From NCBI GenBank assembly GCA_907165065.1, contig OU015524.1, positions 55,469,295 to 55,533,294 of the forward strand: 64,000 bases of DNA, written 5' to 3'. The notes under the pieces were generated by a model. That model made no database searches and was not told the DNA's origin. It saw only the letters and a list, made by a program, of their open reading frames with translations. The DNA comes from Caprimulgus europaeus (taxonomy: Eukaryota > Chordata > Aves > Caprimulgiformes > Caprimulgidae). A program made the position numbers and the translations under genes. Position 1 is the stretch's first letter. The number at the start of each line of letters is the position of its first letter. Of this stretch, positions 1-12,332 are shown piece after piece.

Positions 1-1069
1 CTTGTGGAATTGATACTTTTTTGCTTTGTTCAGCATGCCCTAAACTGAGTAAGAAGCAAGCATGATTGTACTGAAAATACGGGTTCAGTATCTAAGTCTT
101 ATTTTGGAGATGAAAACAGATTTCTTCCTTTCCAGACAGAAAACTAGTAAAGTGTTATGATTTAGTTGGATTTCTACAGTTTTTTAAATCTCCAGGTAAT
201 ACTTAGACATAAAAATTGCTGTCACTCCTTTTTTAAACTAAACATAGTTAGGAACAGTTTTTACCTTGTATCACAAGTTGTGATTATTGCTTGTTTTGTT
301 GCATGACTACGACTGAGGTGAGTTAAATGAGACTTCCAGCATTCAGCTCGGAATTTTCCCTGCCTTAAAGAAAAAAGTGAAAGATTGGCTGTGGGGTAGA
401 CATTGATGAAATTATTTGAATGTCAGTGATTAGTTAATAGCTACTTGTATTTCTGCTTTTCCAGACTGATGGAAACAATTTTTAGAAAAGAGAGTGGTTA
501 CAGACAGAGGTCAATAATAAGCAACAATGGAGGGAGAAAGGGTGAAATGCTTTTCTCTTAACATTAGAATGGTTTACTTTGTGACGTAGGGAGAGCAGCA
601 CCCTTATTGAGCACTTATTGATTCCCCTTACCAAATCAGAATTAATCTTAGAATTTTGAATTCTAAAATTCTAAAAACTTCCTTGCACTTGAACTGGACT
701 AAATCAGTAACAAAGTGAAAATTGAGATATTCTTAAGCAAAAGTAAGAGATAGTTATCAAGTAATTGTACAGCACAGATCTTCGGCTTTTGGCCATTATG
801 TAAGGAAAAAATGAATCTGTTTTACTAACTTCCATGGTTCTATGTCAGCACTTGGGTGGTTTTGCCCTAGTCTCCATGTGGACAAACGTGGTCCTTCACA
901 AATCTGTTATCTATTTGTGCTACAGTGCATGCTAATTAATAAATCTAGTTCTTGCTACATTTAAGTACTTAACATAATTTTTAAGTAGATAAGCTTTAAA
1001 AATTTAAAACTTAATTTTCCAATGTCCCATAAAATGCTTTTCTTGATCTTTAAGTCATGCTTGCTCTAA

Positions 1070-1340
1070 TTAAGCCCGTTGCTTCTTGCTCTATCCCTTG
1101 TGGGCTTGAAGAAGGCTTATTGCAACAACCTTTTACATAGTTGAAGACTGTTATCATATCTTTCCTCAGTCTTCTCTATTTTAGACTAAACAAACCCACT
1201 TCTTTGAGTAGAATATGCTATGTAGACTTCTGATCCCGTTTGTTAAATGCCTCTGTACTTTCTCCTGTTGATCCACCTCTTTTGTGGTTAACAACTATCA
1301 TAAAAAGTGACATCCAGTAATATCAAGAAAGTAATTCAAG
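1070..1340 (-). mobile_element. Decayed ancient CR1/L3-like LINE fragment
   Basis: Read as the complement of the element, this segment keeps the familiar order of antisense CR1 motifs: a 'ttttacatagttgaagactg' block (1131-1150), then 'tatcatatctttcctcagtc', then 'actaaacaaaccca', then a 'gttgatccacctctttt' block. These blocks are characteristic of old amniote CR1/L3 LINEs in the 3' half of ORF2. There are many substitutions and no usable open frame. The boundaries are approximate. The call relies on remembered consensus patterns, not on a database search. Confidence 0.6.
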
Positions 1341-2644
1341 AATATGAGTACCTGTGAAAGAAATGTGATCACTTGATCACAGATGGTATGAAAAGTCCTC
1401 TAAAGGACCTTTCAAGTCATAGGTACCCAGTCCTGATGAACTAAGGGATTTTTTTAATTTCCTACTGGATCTACTTCAGCAATTACATGTTCTTGTTGGA
1501 ACACGTAATGAAAATGACCGTAGTTTTCAGACTGAGAATACTTGAGAAAACATACCATTTACCTTGCAGATGGTAATAATTTTAAATAGGTTGTTATGGG
1601 TTATCTAGGAATTAATACTACTAATGTTTAGTTGTATGTGTAAAAGAATATATGGACTAAATACCATTATATTTGCATTGTATATATGATAAAAAAGGGA
1701 CAAAAATTTCCTGGGAATCATATGATTAAACTGTATTGAGGTGCACGGGACTTGTTTGTACAAACAAAAGTAACACAGAATGCTTTCAGCAAAGATTTTT
1801 GTTGCTGTTGATAGTGTGTCTTTCTTTAAATGCAAGATAACCACGCTACTTTTGTGCTCTGCTGTCCTGTATTTCTCAATACATATATAGATGCAGAGGT
1901 GATTTGTCATTTTTATACTTCCCATCAGAGATTTCATAGCAGAATTTCTATAGTGAAGTCTGATGTTCTTAATAGACTGCAGTCAAACTTTCTATATGAT
2001 TCTTAGAACCACTGGAAAATGTGAGTATAGACATAAACAGTAAACAAGCTGCATGGGGTTAATCTTTTTCCTCCCTGTTTATCTGCTATCAGTGATATCT
2101 GAGGTATTTATGCTTACTTGCATAAGTATATAGTTAAAGTTTGTGAAAACTCACATCTACATTGGACCTTACCTAAGGTGGATAGCTTCATTTTTATCCA
2201 GGGAAACTAGAATGGTTCCAGAAATGTTATGAATTTTAAATGCTAAGTTGTTTTTCTTTGCTGTCAAACAGTTAAAGCTTGAAAGGCAACCTGAATTAGT
2301 AACAGTCTCTCAATGTGTGCAACTGCTCAATTTTGTTTAAACAACAGATGGTTGGTGGAAAATCTCATCTGCCTCCTGAAACTGTCCATGTCTGTCTATT
2401 TTGTTAGTTTATATCCCAAAAGTGATTTGGGACCTTGTTTTGAGAAAACTCTGTGCAGACTGATATTAATGTATAATGTTTCATGGGACAGAAAAGTCAT
2501 ATGACACCAAGAACACTGTGTTGCTTGGTGATAGAAGAGTGGTTTATTCTTTGACCAGCATATGTAGCCTTCAGGAGTGTACTTGGCCAACTGACTTGAA
2601 TCCAGAACAAGCAGTCACATCACAGCACACTGTACTTCTCCACT

Positions 2645-3190
2645 AAAATATTTATAGATTTTAAGACCAAGAAGGGCCATTAGGTCATTAAGTCTGGTCT
2701 TCTCTCAATGTAAACTTTACATGCTATCTGTGTATAAAGCCCAGTAACTTGATGGAGGTAAATATTTTAGAAGATGCCTTAATCTGTGGGCTCAAGAGCT
2801 GTTTTACAATGATTACATTATTCTAATGATTCGTCCTCTCATCTGCTAAAAGTTTACCTTTCTAGTTTGAATTACTTTGGCTTTTATATCACATCCATGA
2901 ACCAGACTTTGTATCTAGTATCTCTGTCCTGTGGGAAGCTCTTATAACTTGTTACAATCAAATCACATTGATATGTTAAGTGAACTGAAATGTTTCAATC
3001 TCCTGCTGTATATCTTTCTATCTCCTAAATCCTTTGTCCTTGCACCTTTTCTGATCTCCTTAGACCCATAAGAGATTATTTAAAATTTGGATGTCAGAGT
3101 TGGATGAAGTATTTCAACACCAGGCTTACAAATGCCATTTACAAATTAAAAAACCCCTTGTGACTCACACATTCTTCCCCTTGCTTCTCA
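2645..3190 (-). mobile_element. Decayed ancient CR1/L3-like LINE, 3' part
   Basis: The left end (about 2650-2700) resembles the antisense 3' terminus of old amniote CR1s: 'agattttaagaccaagaagg' followed by 'ccattaggtcattaagtctg'. Colinear matches to the remembered consensus follow: 'agcccagtaacttg' near 2740, 'tctagtttgaattactttgg' near 2862, 'ttgttacaatcaaatcacat' near 2949, and a stretch around 3086-3125 corresponding to the 'tggacaccagaactggacacagtattccag' type of block. About 540 bp can be followed in one orientation. It is heavily mutated with no intact frame, so it probably predates the bird radiation. Confidence 0.65.
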
Positions 3191-4739
3191 ATCTCTCTCT
3201 TTTTTGGATAGCCACCAAAGGGTGTGGAGCAGGAAGGAATTACTCTTACCATCTCTGACAAGCATCCAACAAATGCCTACATACATGGGGCTGAGAACCC
3301 CCAGTAGGAGCACAAAGGGATTCAGAACAAGCAGGAGGTAACTCCTTACACTGGAGGGTATCTTGATCTCAGAACTGCTGAAGTAATTTAGAATTCTCCA
3401 GTTCTATTTCCTTAACTCCTTCATACATCCTTCTAATGTTTTTCAGGTGCACCCTCTCTGCCTTTTCTCGCAGCTTTATACTCAGACAAAAATCTGGGAT
3501 ATTTTACAAATATTAAGTTAAGAATTACTGCATGATGGGAGGCAGTACCCGTCCAGCAAGAACAGGTCGGCATCTGAGAATGGATGAATAGTTGTGCTGA
3601 GGGATTCCAGAGGCTTGCCATTAATGATGATTGTATCTCTTGATCATAGAGATATAATGGTCTCTGAAGTGCACAAATTCTTGAAGTTTGGAGGTATTTT
3701 ATTTGTGTGGCTTGAATATGGGTTTTATTTAACAGTTATGCCTTCTGACCATCAAGTAGGAGAGTTTTGGCACTAGACTTTAAGTGTTATCAATTGTTTT
3801 AACTTCACAGTGATAGAGTTGTACTTTTTTGAAAGCATGTAGTTCAAACTTTAATGCTAGGAATGGTGGTGCTATACACATATTTTCATCTGAGTTTTTG
3901 AGATTTTCCCTAGTAAAATACGCCTAATAATTTGGTGTTTAGGTAACGCTGCAGTGTAGCAATTGCAATATTTTCAATTTGGGAGGTTTCCCTTTAACTT
4001 CCCATTATTGTCGTCTGTTTTCATGGTATTTTTGTAATCTGTTTGATAACAGCAGCAAACGCTGCACAAATCCTGAAGCCAAGAAGGCAGGAACTCCCTA
4101 ATAAGATTGCTTCTACACTGATCCTATAAGCTGTTAGTGGAAGGAGCAAAACTACAAAACATGAACCTAAATGAAACTAGCAGAGGTAATCACAGCCAAT
4201 AAACAGAAAGCTGCAGACCATTATCTAGTCTTAGGTTGGAAAACACACGGTTCTGGTTTGAAAGGTAGGTGATTGTCAGTTTGAAGGATAGAAAATGTGT
4301 TTGAAAAGTCCACTAGGGTTTAGTCATCAGTGGGACTGCTTTAACAGCAGTATCTATTGCTGCAACAGTGGTCAACCAGGTTCTTCTGAAAATTCTTTTG
4401 ATTTGTTTTTGTGGTTTTAGTAGTTTTTCTCTAGAGCCCCTTGATTTAAACTCATAGTTTGATCAATGTCCCCTGGTGTGCCTTTTTAATATCAACAGTC
4501 TAATTGGTGGTGATCTTGTTTCAGAAACTTAGGTGTTATTGAAAGACAAGAATCAATACCTCTTTTTTTCCTAGTAAGACAATATTGAATGTGGTATTTT
4601 TCCAGCAAGTTTTAAGTGCTGTGTTCAGCATGGATGTGGCAGTGACTTGAGTTGTTCACATCCAAGATATTTCCTCATTTTTCATGGTCTAAGCCAACCA
4701 TAGCACTGCAGTGGACCTTTCTTCTGTCCTGTGATAGGA

Positions 4740-5735
4740 TCAGCTGTTGACAATTCCTTACAGATGTTTATTGGACTGCTTCTTAAAAACTTGTAGCCTG
4801 ATCCAGTGTTTTATTCTCCTTGTCTTTGAAGGCTACTATGAAATTTGAATCCTCCTTCCAGCAGGTTAAGCTCATCACTTATCTTCCTGTCTATCATGCC
4901 ACAGAAAACAAATAGTTCTCTTTTCTTCTTCAACAGGCTTTAAAGCATGGAAGATTGCTATCACACTTAAAAAAATAAAATAAAATTGTGTTTTACCTAA
5001 CTTGAAGAAACACAGTTTATTCAACTTCTACTCATAGGTTTAGTTTTCTAGACTTTTAATATTCTGGTTGCTTTACTTTGGAGATTCTCCACTGTGCCCT
5101 ATATTATTTTTTTCTTCAAGCACGATTTCCTTCTATATGATGCTTTACAGGTACTGAACAGAGCAACAGGATTACCTTACAAGCCCAGTCAGTGGTATTT
5201 GACTGCATCCATTGCAATTTAATATTTGCTTTATTTAAAAAACATGGCACTATTCACTCATAATCAATGTGTAATGCAGAATAAATTCAAGCATACTTTT
5301 CTAGAGAAGAGACCACTTCTTTCCCATCTTGTTTTGTGCATCTGATTATTCCTGTTTTAATGTAGTCATTTGTACTGTTCCTTACTTTTGTACTGTTTTT
5401 TACCATGTGCTATCTCCAGTTTGCCAAGATAATTTGGAATTGCCCTGTAGACTCCTGACTTTTATTTCAGATTTATTTCTGTCTGTCTAACAGAGTAGTC
5501 TGGTCTTTTCTCTGTTCTTCTAACACATATAAATGTCTTCTACAAATGAATAACATTTAATAAAATAGTCCAGGACAGACACTACGGAGCCTCATTCAAT
5601 GTCAGGTTCCATTGTAACAGTAAACTCTGATATTTTCTGAAATAATCTAAACTATATTTTCCTAGCTGACATATACAATGTCACCCCAGGCAATGTTGAG
5701 AACCTTTCTGAAGTTAGGCAACACAATTTACCAGA
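4740..5735 (-). mobile_element. Long decayed ancient CR1/L3-like LINE fragment including reverse-transcriptase region
   Basis: About 1 kb can be followed in the minus orientation against the remembered amniote CR1 consensus. It begins near 4764 with 'tgtttattggactgcttctt', continues with 'ttaagctcatcacttatctt' near 4866, 'ctcataggtttagttttcta' near 5031, 'gtgcatctgattattcctgt' near 5336 and 'tttgccaagataatttggaa' near 5420, and ends with a 'caggacagacactacgg' block near 5570 and an 'aatgtcaccccaggcaatgt' block near 5678. The block near 5570 corresponds on the minus strand to the reverse-transcriptase motif GVPQGSVLGP, here broken by substitutions and a stop. No coding capacity remains. Edges are uncertain by tens of bases. 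Confidence 0.62.
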
Positions 5736-6051
5736 AAGCAGAGAACACTCACTGACTGTTATCTGATTTTATAAGTGGTCACTAGTTCTTCCTCTTTCTG
5801 CCAAATCCAAAGCTTTTCCCACCTCCTAAACAAAATACCTAGCCCTTAGAAGCCATACTTAATGTATCCTGTGTTATTAGCTTTATGCTGTTTTACTTCC
5901 TCTGGAATATTGTTGTTGTGCTCTATTAAATGACAACAAAACTTCAACAGTATTTCATGCTGCAAGTATTTAATGAATACCTCATTTGGAAACTCACATT
6001 ATTCCTAGCGCTAGGCTGAGCCTGTTAGCAGTTCAAAATAATCACATGGGG

Positions 6052-6080
6052 AAAAAAAAAAAAAAAGAAAAAAAGAAAAA
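6052..6080. repeat. A-rich simple repeat
   Basis: A run of fourteen or more A followed by GAAAAAAAGAAAAAG. It is a simple low-complexity tract. No SINE or processed copy is recognisable upstream that would make it a retroposon tail. Confidence 0.85.
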
Positions 6081-6997
6081 GACCTTTACATTTAAAAATT
6101 ACAAGAGAACAAGTTTGTCCAGCAGGGAAGTGCTTAACCGTTCCACTTGGTTTTAGAGATTGTGAAGGGAAACATGCTTTTGTAACTTCATCGAACTCAG
6201 GTGAGTTTATTGATTTAAACTGGCTCCATAAGTTTCACTAGCACAAACTTTCAGACTTTTTGTAGGTTAAGTTGTCCTTTGCAGTCACTTTTGAAAAGTG
6301 GAAATCAAATTAGAGTACTGTGTAAGATGCCTAAAATGATAAAGGTACTAGAAGTGCATGAAGTGATCTTTGACATAATTTCTTTTGAAAAAGGAGTCTA
6401 TTAACAAACTTTATACTAGTTCAGATTTACTGTAAATGAACTAACATGGCAATTAACTGCTGGTATAATTTAGTAACAGATGTAGTAAATACCTCATTGT
6501 CTGAATTCTTTGAATAAGATTATGTATTTCTCTCAAAGATTTGATTTTATTTAATTGTTGAAATAGTTGGACTTTGTTATAAATAATATGGTTATTCCCC
6601 ACTCAAAAATGTAACTAGAGATATGCAGGAAAACAGACTAAGTTACCGTTGTTGACTCTTCTGATTATAAAATGGATGAATTTTCAATAGAACATGGATG
6701 ATGTTAGGGTATAAGTCAGCAAACCAAGGAGCACAGATACACATCAGTAAATGAAAGGAGAGTATAACTAGGTTTTACTTTGCATGAGAAAGTAATACCT
6801 AGGCAGAAAAGGGGCTTTATGTCAAAATACTGATGTTAAGGGTTAGTGTAATAGTTTAACAGACAAGGACTTGATTGCACTGCAGTTTCATTTTCATTGA
6901 CTTCAATGAAGAAAACTCACTGTGCTTAGAAATGCCCACGTCCGCTGCACGCTCTGTCCACCCAGTTCTCACTGCACTCAATAACATACAAGTGCCA

Positions 6998-7085
6998 GCA
7001 CTCCCTTTTACAGGGGTATTGTGAGGATATATACATTAGAGATCCTTGCAAACCTTATGATACCAGGAACCACTCAGGTACCAAA
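6998..7085 (+). mobile_element. Probable MIR/CORE-SINE remnant
   Basis: The segment reads 'tattgtgaggatatatacat' (7018-7037), then 'tagagatccttgcaaacctt', then 'gataccaggaaccactcagg'. This follows the 3' half of amniote MIR-like SINEs, where a gttgtgaggattaaatacatt block is followed by a gcgctcagatact block. The match is short and diverged, and a chance or other ancient repeat origin is possible. Confidence 0.45.
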
Positions 7086-10000
7086 GATCCAAATATAAAA
7101 TAAGACTAGCTAAACTTATTGAATAGGTCCTGTCATAATCCAAAACTTGATGTTATACCTGGAATAAAAATAGCATTATATTAATTTTCTTGTTGTAACA
7201 ATGGATTGGATTTTAAGTGCACAAGAGCAATTTGCAATATTTTTAGCGTTTTGGTCTCCTTATGTGGGAGTTTTCTGTAGAATTCCACCGCTTCCCATTT
7301 GAGATCAAATAAATGGTGAAGCTAAAAATAAAAGTGATTTTTACAAGTTTATGGGAATAAGATAGCCATGACTTGCCTATGACTCCCTCTGAAAATGCTT
7401 TTTGTCTCTGGAGGGATCATATTGAGATGGTTGTGAGTAATACACTGTGGGAGTTTTTCCTTTAACACAGCTGTTGGTTTAATCATGTGCCAAAGATTTA
7501 AAACAATTGTGATTTATCAGATAGGGAAACAGAAACTAGATATCACACTTCTTGCCAGATTTTGTAGAGACTGAGATCTAGGTTGATGTGTTTTTTTGTC
7601 ATGAGGAAAAAGTATACTTCCTATTTTGTTCCCTTGTCTAAAATTAAAAAAAAAAGATGGAATGGAATTGGGGTAGAAGTAGACTTTGCACATGATATTG
7701 TGATTCTGAAATAGTAGATGAATCAGCAATTGAAATTTTAGGACTAAGGCCAATAATAAAAACTTTGATGTTATCCGCTGTAGTGGAAACTCTATATTTA
7801 TAAAGCTGAATAGTGTTCTACTTATATGTCACCCTTTCTCAATGTATGTGTTCATGTGTTATTAAACTGGTGAGATGTCAGCAGGTTTGCTATCCTCATG
7901 CAATGCCCATTCTCATTACTCTTTCTTCATATTTCCTGCTAGCTGAAATACTATACAGAAAGGTTAAATGAAAGATCAGTATCATAATCATTTGGCTTTA
8001 ATTAACTGCCCATGTGAAGAGTGCTATACATATGTGAAGGCAAGAAGACTCCATTAGAAGGTGAACACTCAGTGTGGGAGCTACGTGACACAGCTGACGG
8101 ACATAACACAGAGTATATAGATTTTAACCTTTCCTCCTTTCTCATTCTTTGCTGATTCTTTGATCTTTCTTTCTGAGGTATGCATAGAAGGAGGATTTCC
8201 ACAGTGGATGCAAAGGAAGTACGTTTTACGTTCTTCTAGGCCCTTTTCCTTACTGTCACATGTAGTAATGTCTTTCTAATTTAAAAACAGAAAATGATTA
8301 ATCTTCCCAGCAGTGCTGGGTAGTTGTTAAGAGAACCCAAGTTCCAAATCCAAAGACCTTGTCTGAGGGTAATTAAGCTGTGAATTTGAGTGTCTATGCT
8401 TACAAAGGAATTAGACATAACCTTCTATTCTTTTGTGAAACCTGTTAGGAAAGAGTGAGATTTTAAAACAAATCAGTGCAGTTTTACTGGGGCTCTGTAA
8501 CTTAAAATCAGTATAACTTTTTATTTTGCATTCAACATTTGTCCATACTGACTTAGCATAGGCAATACCTTGGTGCTTTTTTTTTTTTTCTTTTTACTGT
8601 TTATTAAAACTTTCCACTTGCTGTTGAGGCTATTCTTTCAAAAGTTCTGTTTTTCATCTGCAGTCTTCTCACTTGTCGCTTGCTCAGCACCTTAAAATGT
8701 GGATAAAGTCTGAACTCTAGCTTTCCCTTCTCTTACATGTATGAAATTCTGCCAATTTCACTGCCAGAATAAGATTGTAGAAGGACCTAGTGCTTCCACA
8801 GGTAACAGCTAACCTGACGGATGCCTTATGCAGATACATGAAGAATAGTTGAAGAAATGACATGTGACATGAGGACTGAAAATAAAAGAATAATTAAAGG
8901 ATAAGCATGTATTAGTAAAAGGATAATTATTACATGCTTTTTTTGAAACTTATGATGAGTCAATTCATATACATCAGTTAAGCTATCATATAAAAATCAC
9001 CTGATAAAAATATTCCTTTATTGGCTTTGTAGAATTGTCATTAAGCATTTTTAAGCTGGCACGCTGACATGTCAGTTTCTTTAGTTCATTATTTTTTTAC
9101 AACTTTTGTACTGCTTAAACTAATCATTCCATCATGCTAATCTTGATGGTTATCGTAATATAATACGGCAACTGTTTACACATTTAAAAAAATATATTTC
9201 TGTGTTATGTTAATTGACATTGATATATAAATATGACTGCAATTTTCATCCTTGCTGGTCAAGTACAAAATGAATTGCAGCTCTTCAAAACTGCAATTCA
9301 CTGAAACACTCAAGCATGTACTTTAACCATATATACAGTATTGGGACTACTTGCTAGAAGTACAGAGATGCTTAAATGTTCTGCTGAATGTAGTAACACT
9401 TAACTTTAAAGAAATATGGAGTGTTTTCCCGACTGAAGCTCTCACAGATATATCATCTAACCACTCAGATTCAAGCATGTTCTGCTGTTGCATACACCAC
9501 AGTGATCTTGAGAACGCTTATGTGGACAGTGATGAGTCTCTGAACATAAATACTAGCCACATGACTCATGGTGATGAGATAAAGCCAGGTTGCCAGTGCA
9601 GTAAGAAAAAGCTCTGATTATAACAGGCTGGATTAGAATAAACCCCAAATCATCCTAATTTTAGCCATTATCTTCATGTTGACACTTTACTTCCTAATCC
9701 TGCCCCACTCCCCTGTTGGTCTTTACTATACAGATTGCCACATATAAAATCAGTGTTTTGTGAAAAGAGACAGATCTTTGCACCCTGTTCTGGAAAGACA
9801 TTAGCATATAATAAAGTACTATAAATTACTTAGTGATATTTTTACTACCCTCCTCAAGCTCCTCCAATAGTTCCCTTAAATTCTTTGTAACACATGACAG
9901 AACAAGTAATACACATGGGGGGATTAATACTAGGGGCTCTACCCTATTAAACTCACTGCTTTTAATCTTTTGCAGGTTATTTCATAATTTATTTTAAAAA

Positions 10001-11218
10001 CCCCCAATAAGACCACAGAGTCCAAGTGGCATGTGCTTGCCTTTATGAGTATCAGTGATCACTGAAGACATTTTTTTCCTTTCGTATTTCTGTGATACCA
10101 ACTGTCCAAATGATCTAATTTGCCTCTCTTCTAGCATGTATTACTCTTTGGTTACCAAGAACATGAAGTGTGGGGTGGTTGGGCACCTGTTGACATGTCC
10201 CACTTTCACGTTGGTGATTCCTACCAGTGAAAAATCCCTTCTAGGAAGCCAGATTGTTCAGAATCAACTTTGCAGAGAGAAGAGCTTTAAGGATAAAATC
10301 AAAGGTAGAACATTTAAAAGACAATACACTTTACATCAGAGTTATTGTGCTATACTATTTCAATTTAAAATAAAACTTATCTTTGTGTGTTACTTATTCC
10401 TTAATTTTGTTCTTCTACCTTTCCCCCTTCTATACCACCCCAAGCTGGACTGCTCTAGTCTGTGTCTTTGTCTTGCAAAGGAAACTTCCTTCCTCACTTC
10501 CTGTGACTAAATATTTGAAATATGATGGTATTGTTGATAAACAGGAAAGGTTCCTGCCTTCCTTCTTCACTTTGTTTCTTTCTTCTTCCTTGATTAATTT
10601 AATAATTATTTCTAATACTCTAATTATCAAACATTTTCTCCTGGTTGCTTACATCTTTTCCAGTATTCTGAATGCATGTTAGTTAAAATAAACCAAAAAT
10701 TATGAGAAATATTAAATGCATAATCTTCTTACTAGATTGATAGCAAATATGATGTCTAAACAATGGCATTACTATGGCACTTGTAATCTGAAGAAGTATG
10801 CCCCTCAAGCATAGATCTTTGTTTTTATGTGCATTCAAAATTTTACAGGTTTTATTCTGGGAAGCCTGTTAGGCACTTTAAAAGAAGAATGGTTTGTCTA
10901 AGGTGCAGGGCATGTACATGAAAACAGACTAATTATGCTAACCTTTAAAACATTTATTTAAGATAAAACTTTTCAATGCAAGAATATGATAATATGAATC
11001 ATGTTAATTTTAGTAGGAACTGTAGCTCTATCACAGGTAGGATTATTTTATATACTAGTCTACAAACCAAATACCTATTCCCAAATGCTTGCAGTTTGCA
11101 CAAAGAAATCCAGGTTCAAAACAACAAAAAAAGTTATTACCCACATCAGCACTGTGAAAAAGGATGGCTGCCCTGCTGATATTGATTCCAACTGATTTTT
11201 AATTTTTGCATACTGTCA

Positions 11219-11686
11219 CTCTTTTTTTTTCCCCTCTTTCCCCTTTCCCCTTCTCTCTTTCCCCTTCTCTCTTTCCCCTTCTCTCTTTCCCCTTCTCTCT
11301 TTCCCCTTCTCTCTTTCCCCTTCTCTCTTTCCCCTTCTCTCTTTCCCCTTCTCTCTTTCCCCTTCTCTCTTTCCCCTTCTCTCTTTCCCCTTCTCTCTTT
11401 CCCCTTCTCTCTTTCCCCTTCTCTCTTTCCCCTTCTCTCTTTCCCCTTCTCTCTTTCCCCTTCTCTCTTTCCCCTTCTCTCTTTCCCCTTCTCTCTTTCC
11501 CCTTCTCTCTTTCCCCTTCTCTCTTTCCCCTTCTCTCTTTCCCCTTCTCTCTTTCCCCTTCTCTCTTTCCCCTTCTCTCTTTCCCCTTCTCTCTTTCCCT
11601 TTCTCTCTTCTCTGTTCTCTCTTCTCTGTTCTCTCTTCTCTTTTTCTTTTTTTTTCCCTTTTCCCTTTTCCCTTTTCCCTTTTTTC
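11219..11686 (+). repeat. Polypyrimidine tract with a perfect 25-copy 14-bp minisatellite
   Basis: The core at 11247-11596 is 25 identical tandem copies of the 14-mer CCCCTTCTCTCTTT, 350 bp with no mismatch that I can see. About three diverged units follow in the same 14-bp register (G residues at 11614 and 11628), then a TTTTCCC heptamer repeat at about 11655-11686. From 11219 to 11613 the + strand contains only C and T. The unit is almost mirror-symmetric, which favours intramolecular triplex DNA, and the complementary strand carries a GGGG run every 14 bp. Because 14 is not a multiple of 3 and the unit has no stop in any frame, both strands show long open frames of 14-residue repeats (such as EGEREKGKERRGKR), which are not genes. 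It lies 1.8 kb upstream of ESR1 exon 3. Confidence 0.97.
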
Positions 11687-12113
11687 ATGAGAGTTGAACC
11701 TTGTGAGCATTGGTCAGTCCAGCAAAGGTGGTAAACATATTCAGCTTTGACCTAAGCGGAAACATTTATCTGCTTATTTTACAGAGTGCTAATCAGTGTT
11801 CTGAATTATTTGCTGAATCCAGAGTCTGATCTCATTCCTGTTGTGAATTTACCTTTTAACTTCACTAGTAAGAATATCAGATACTTTGTTTTTAAAAAGA
11901 ATAATTAACATTTTCTGTCTTTCTCTCATACTGTTTCAGAGCTTGGCTTATAAAACATGGCTGTAAACTGAAATCAGGTGCTACACTCTTTTGATGCTGT
12001 ATAGTGTGACCTAATAAAAGTCCATTTTCTTAAAAACATGGCTTTCCCTTTTTGCTCCTTTTCCCTGTAGGTAGTGCATTTTTGTATGACTGAGGCTGTT
12101 TTCTTTCTGACTC

Positions 12114-12135
12114 TTTTTTTTTTTTTTTTTTTTTT
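12114..12135. repeat. Poly(T) run followed by C6
   Basis: Twenty-two T followed by six C (12136-12141), in intron 2 about 1.4 kb upstream of exon 3. It is low complexity, and I could not recognise a reverse-oriented retroposon body to its left or right. Confidence 0.85.
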
Positions 12136-12301
12136 CCCCCCGGTACATATGAAATGTTTTGAATCAGATATAGTACAGTCTGTATCCTACCATAGGGACC
12201 GAAAATTAAAATGGTCTTTCATGCTGAGGTTGAGGTAGCATTTCCGTTCTACCTCTTTACTGCAGTCCTGGAGCAAAGCCTGTGGATTCAGATTCTTCCA
12301 G

Positions 12302-12332
12302 CATTATACTATTCTGTCATTATACTATTCTA
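12302..12332. repeat. Short tandem duplication, 16-bp unit
   Basis: Two adjacent copies of 'cattatactattct' with a 16-bp period. This is a small local duplication with no evident role. Confidence 0.8.

Noticed and set aside
650..672. Near-palindrome AGAATTTTGAATTCTAAAATTCT
   Set aside because: It is short, AT-rich and imperfect. It is expected by chance in a window of this size and composition.
10055..10510. 151-codon open frame on the + strand
   Set aside because: It has no recognisable domain, low-complexity hydrophobic composition, an overlapping 99-codon frame and no splice or promoter support. It is compatible with chance in AT-rich intron.
11146..11710. Long open frames (160-180 codons) on both strands encoding 14-residue repeats
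   Set aside because: They are produced by the stop-free 14-bp minisatellite, occur in several frames and both strands at once, and have no start context or conserved domain.
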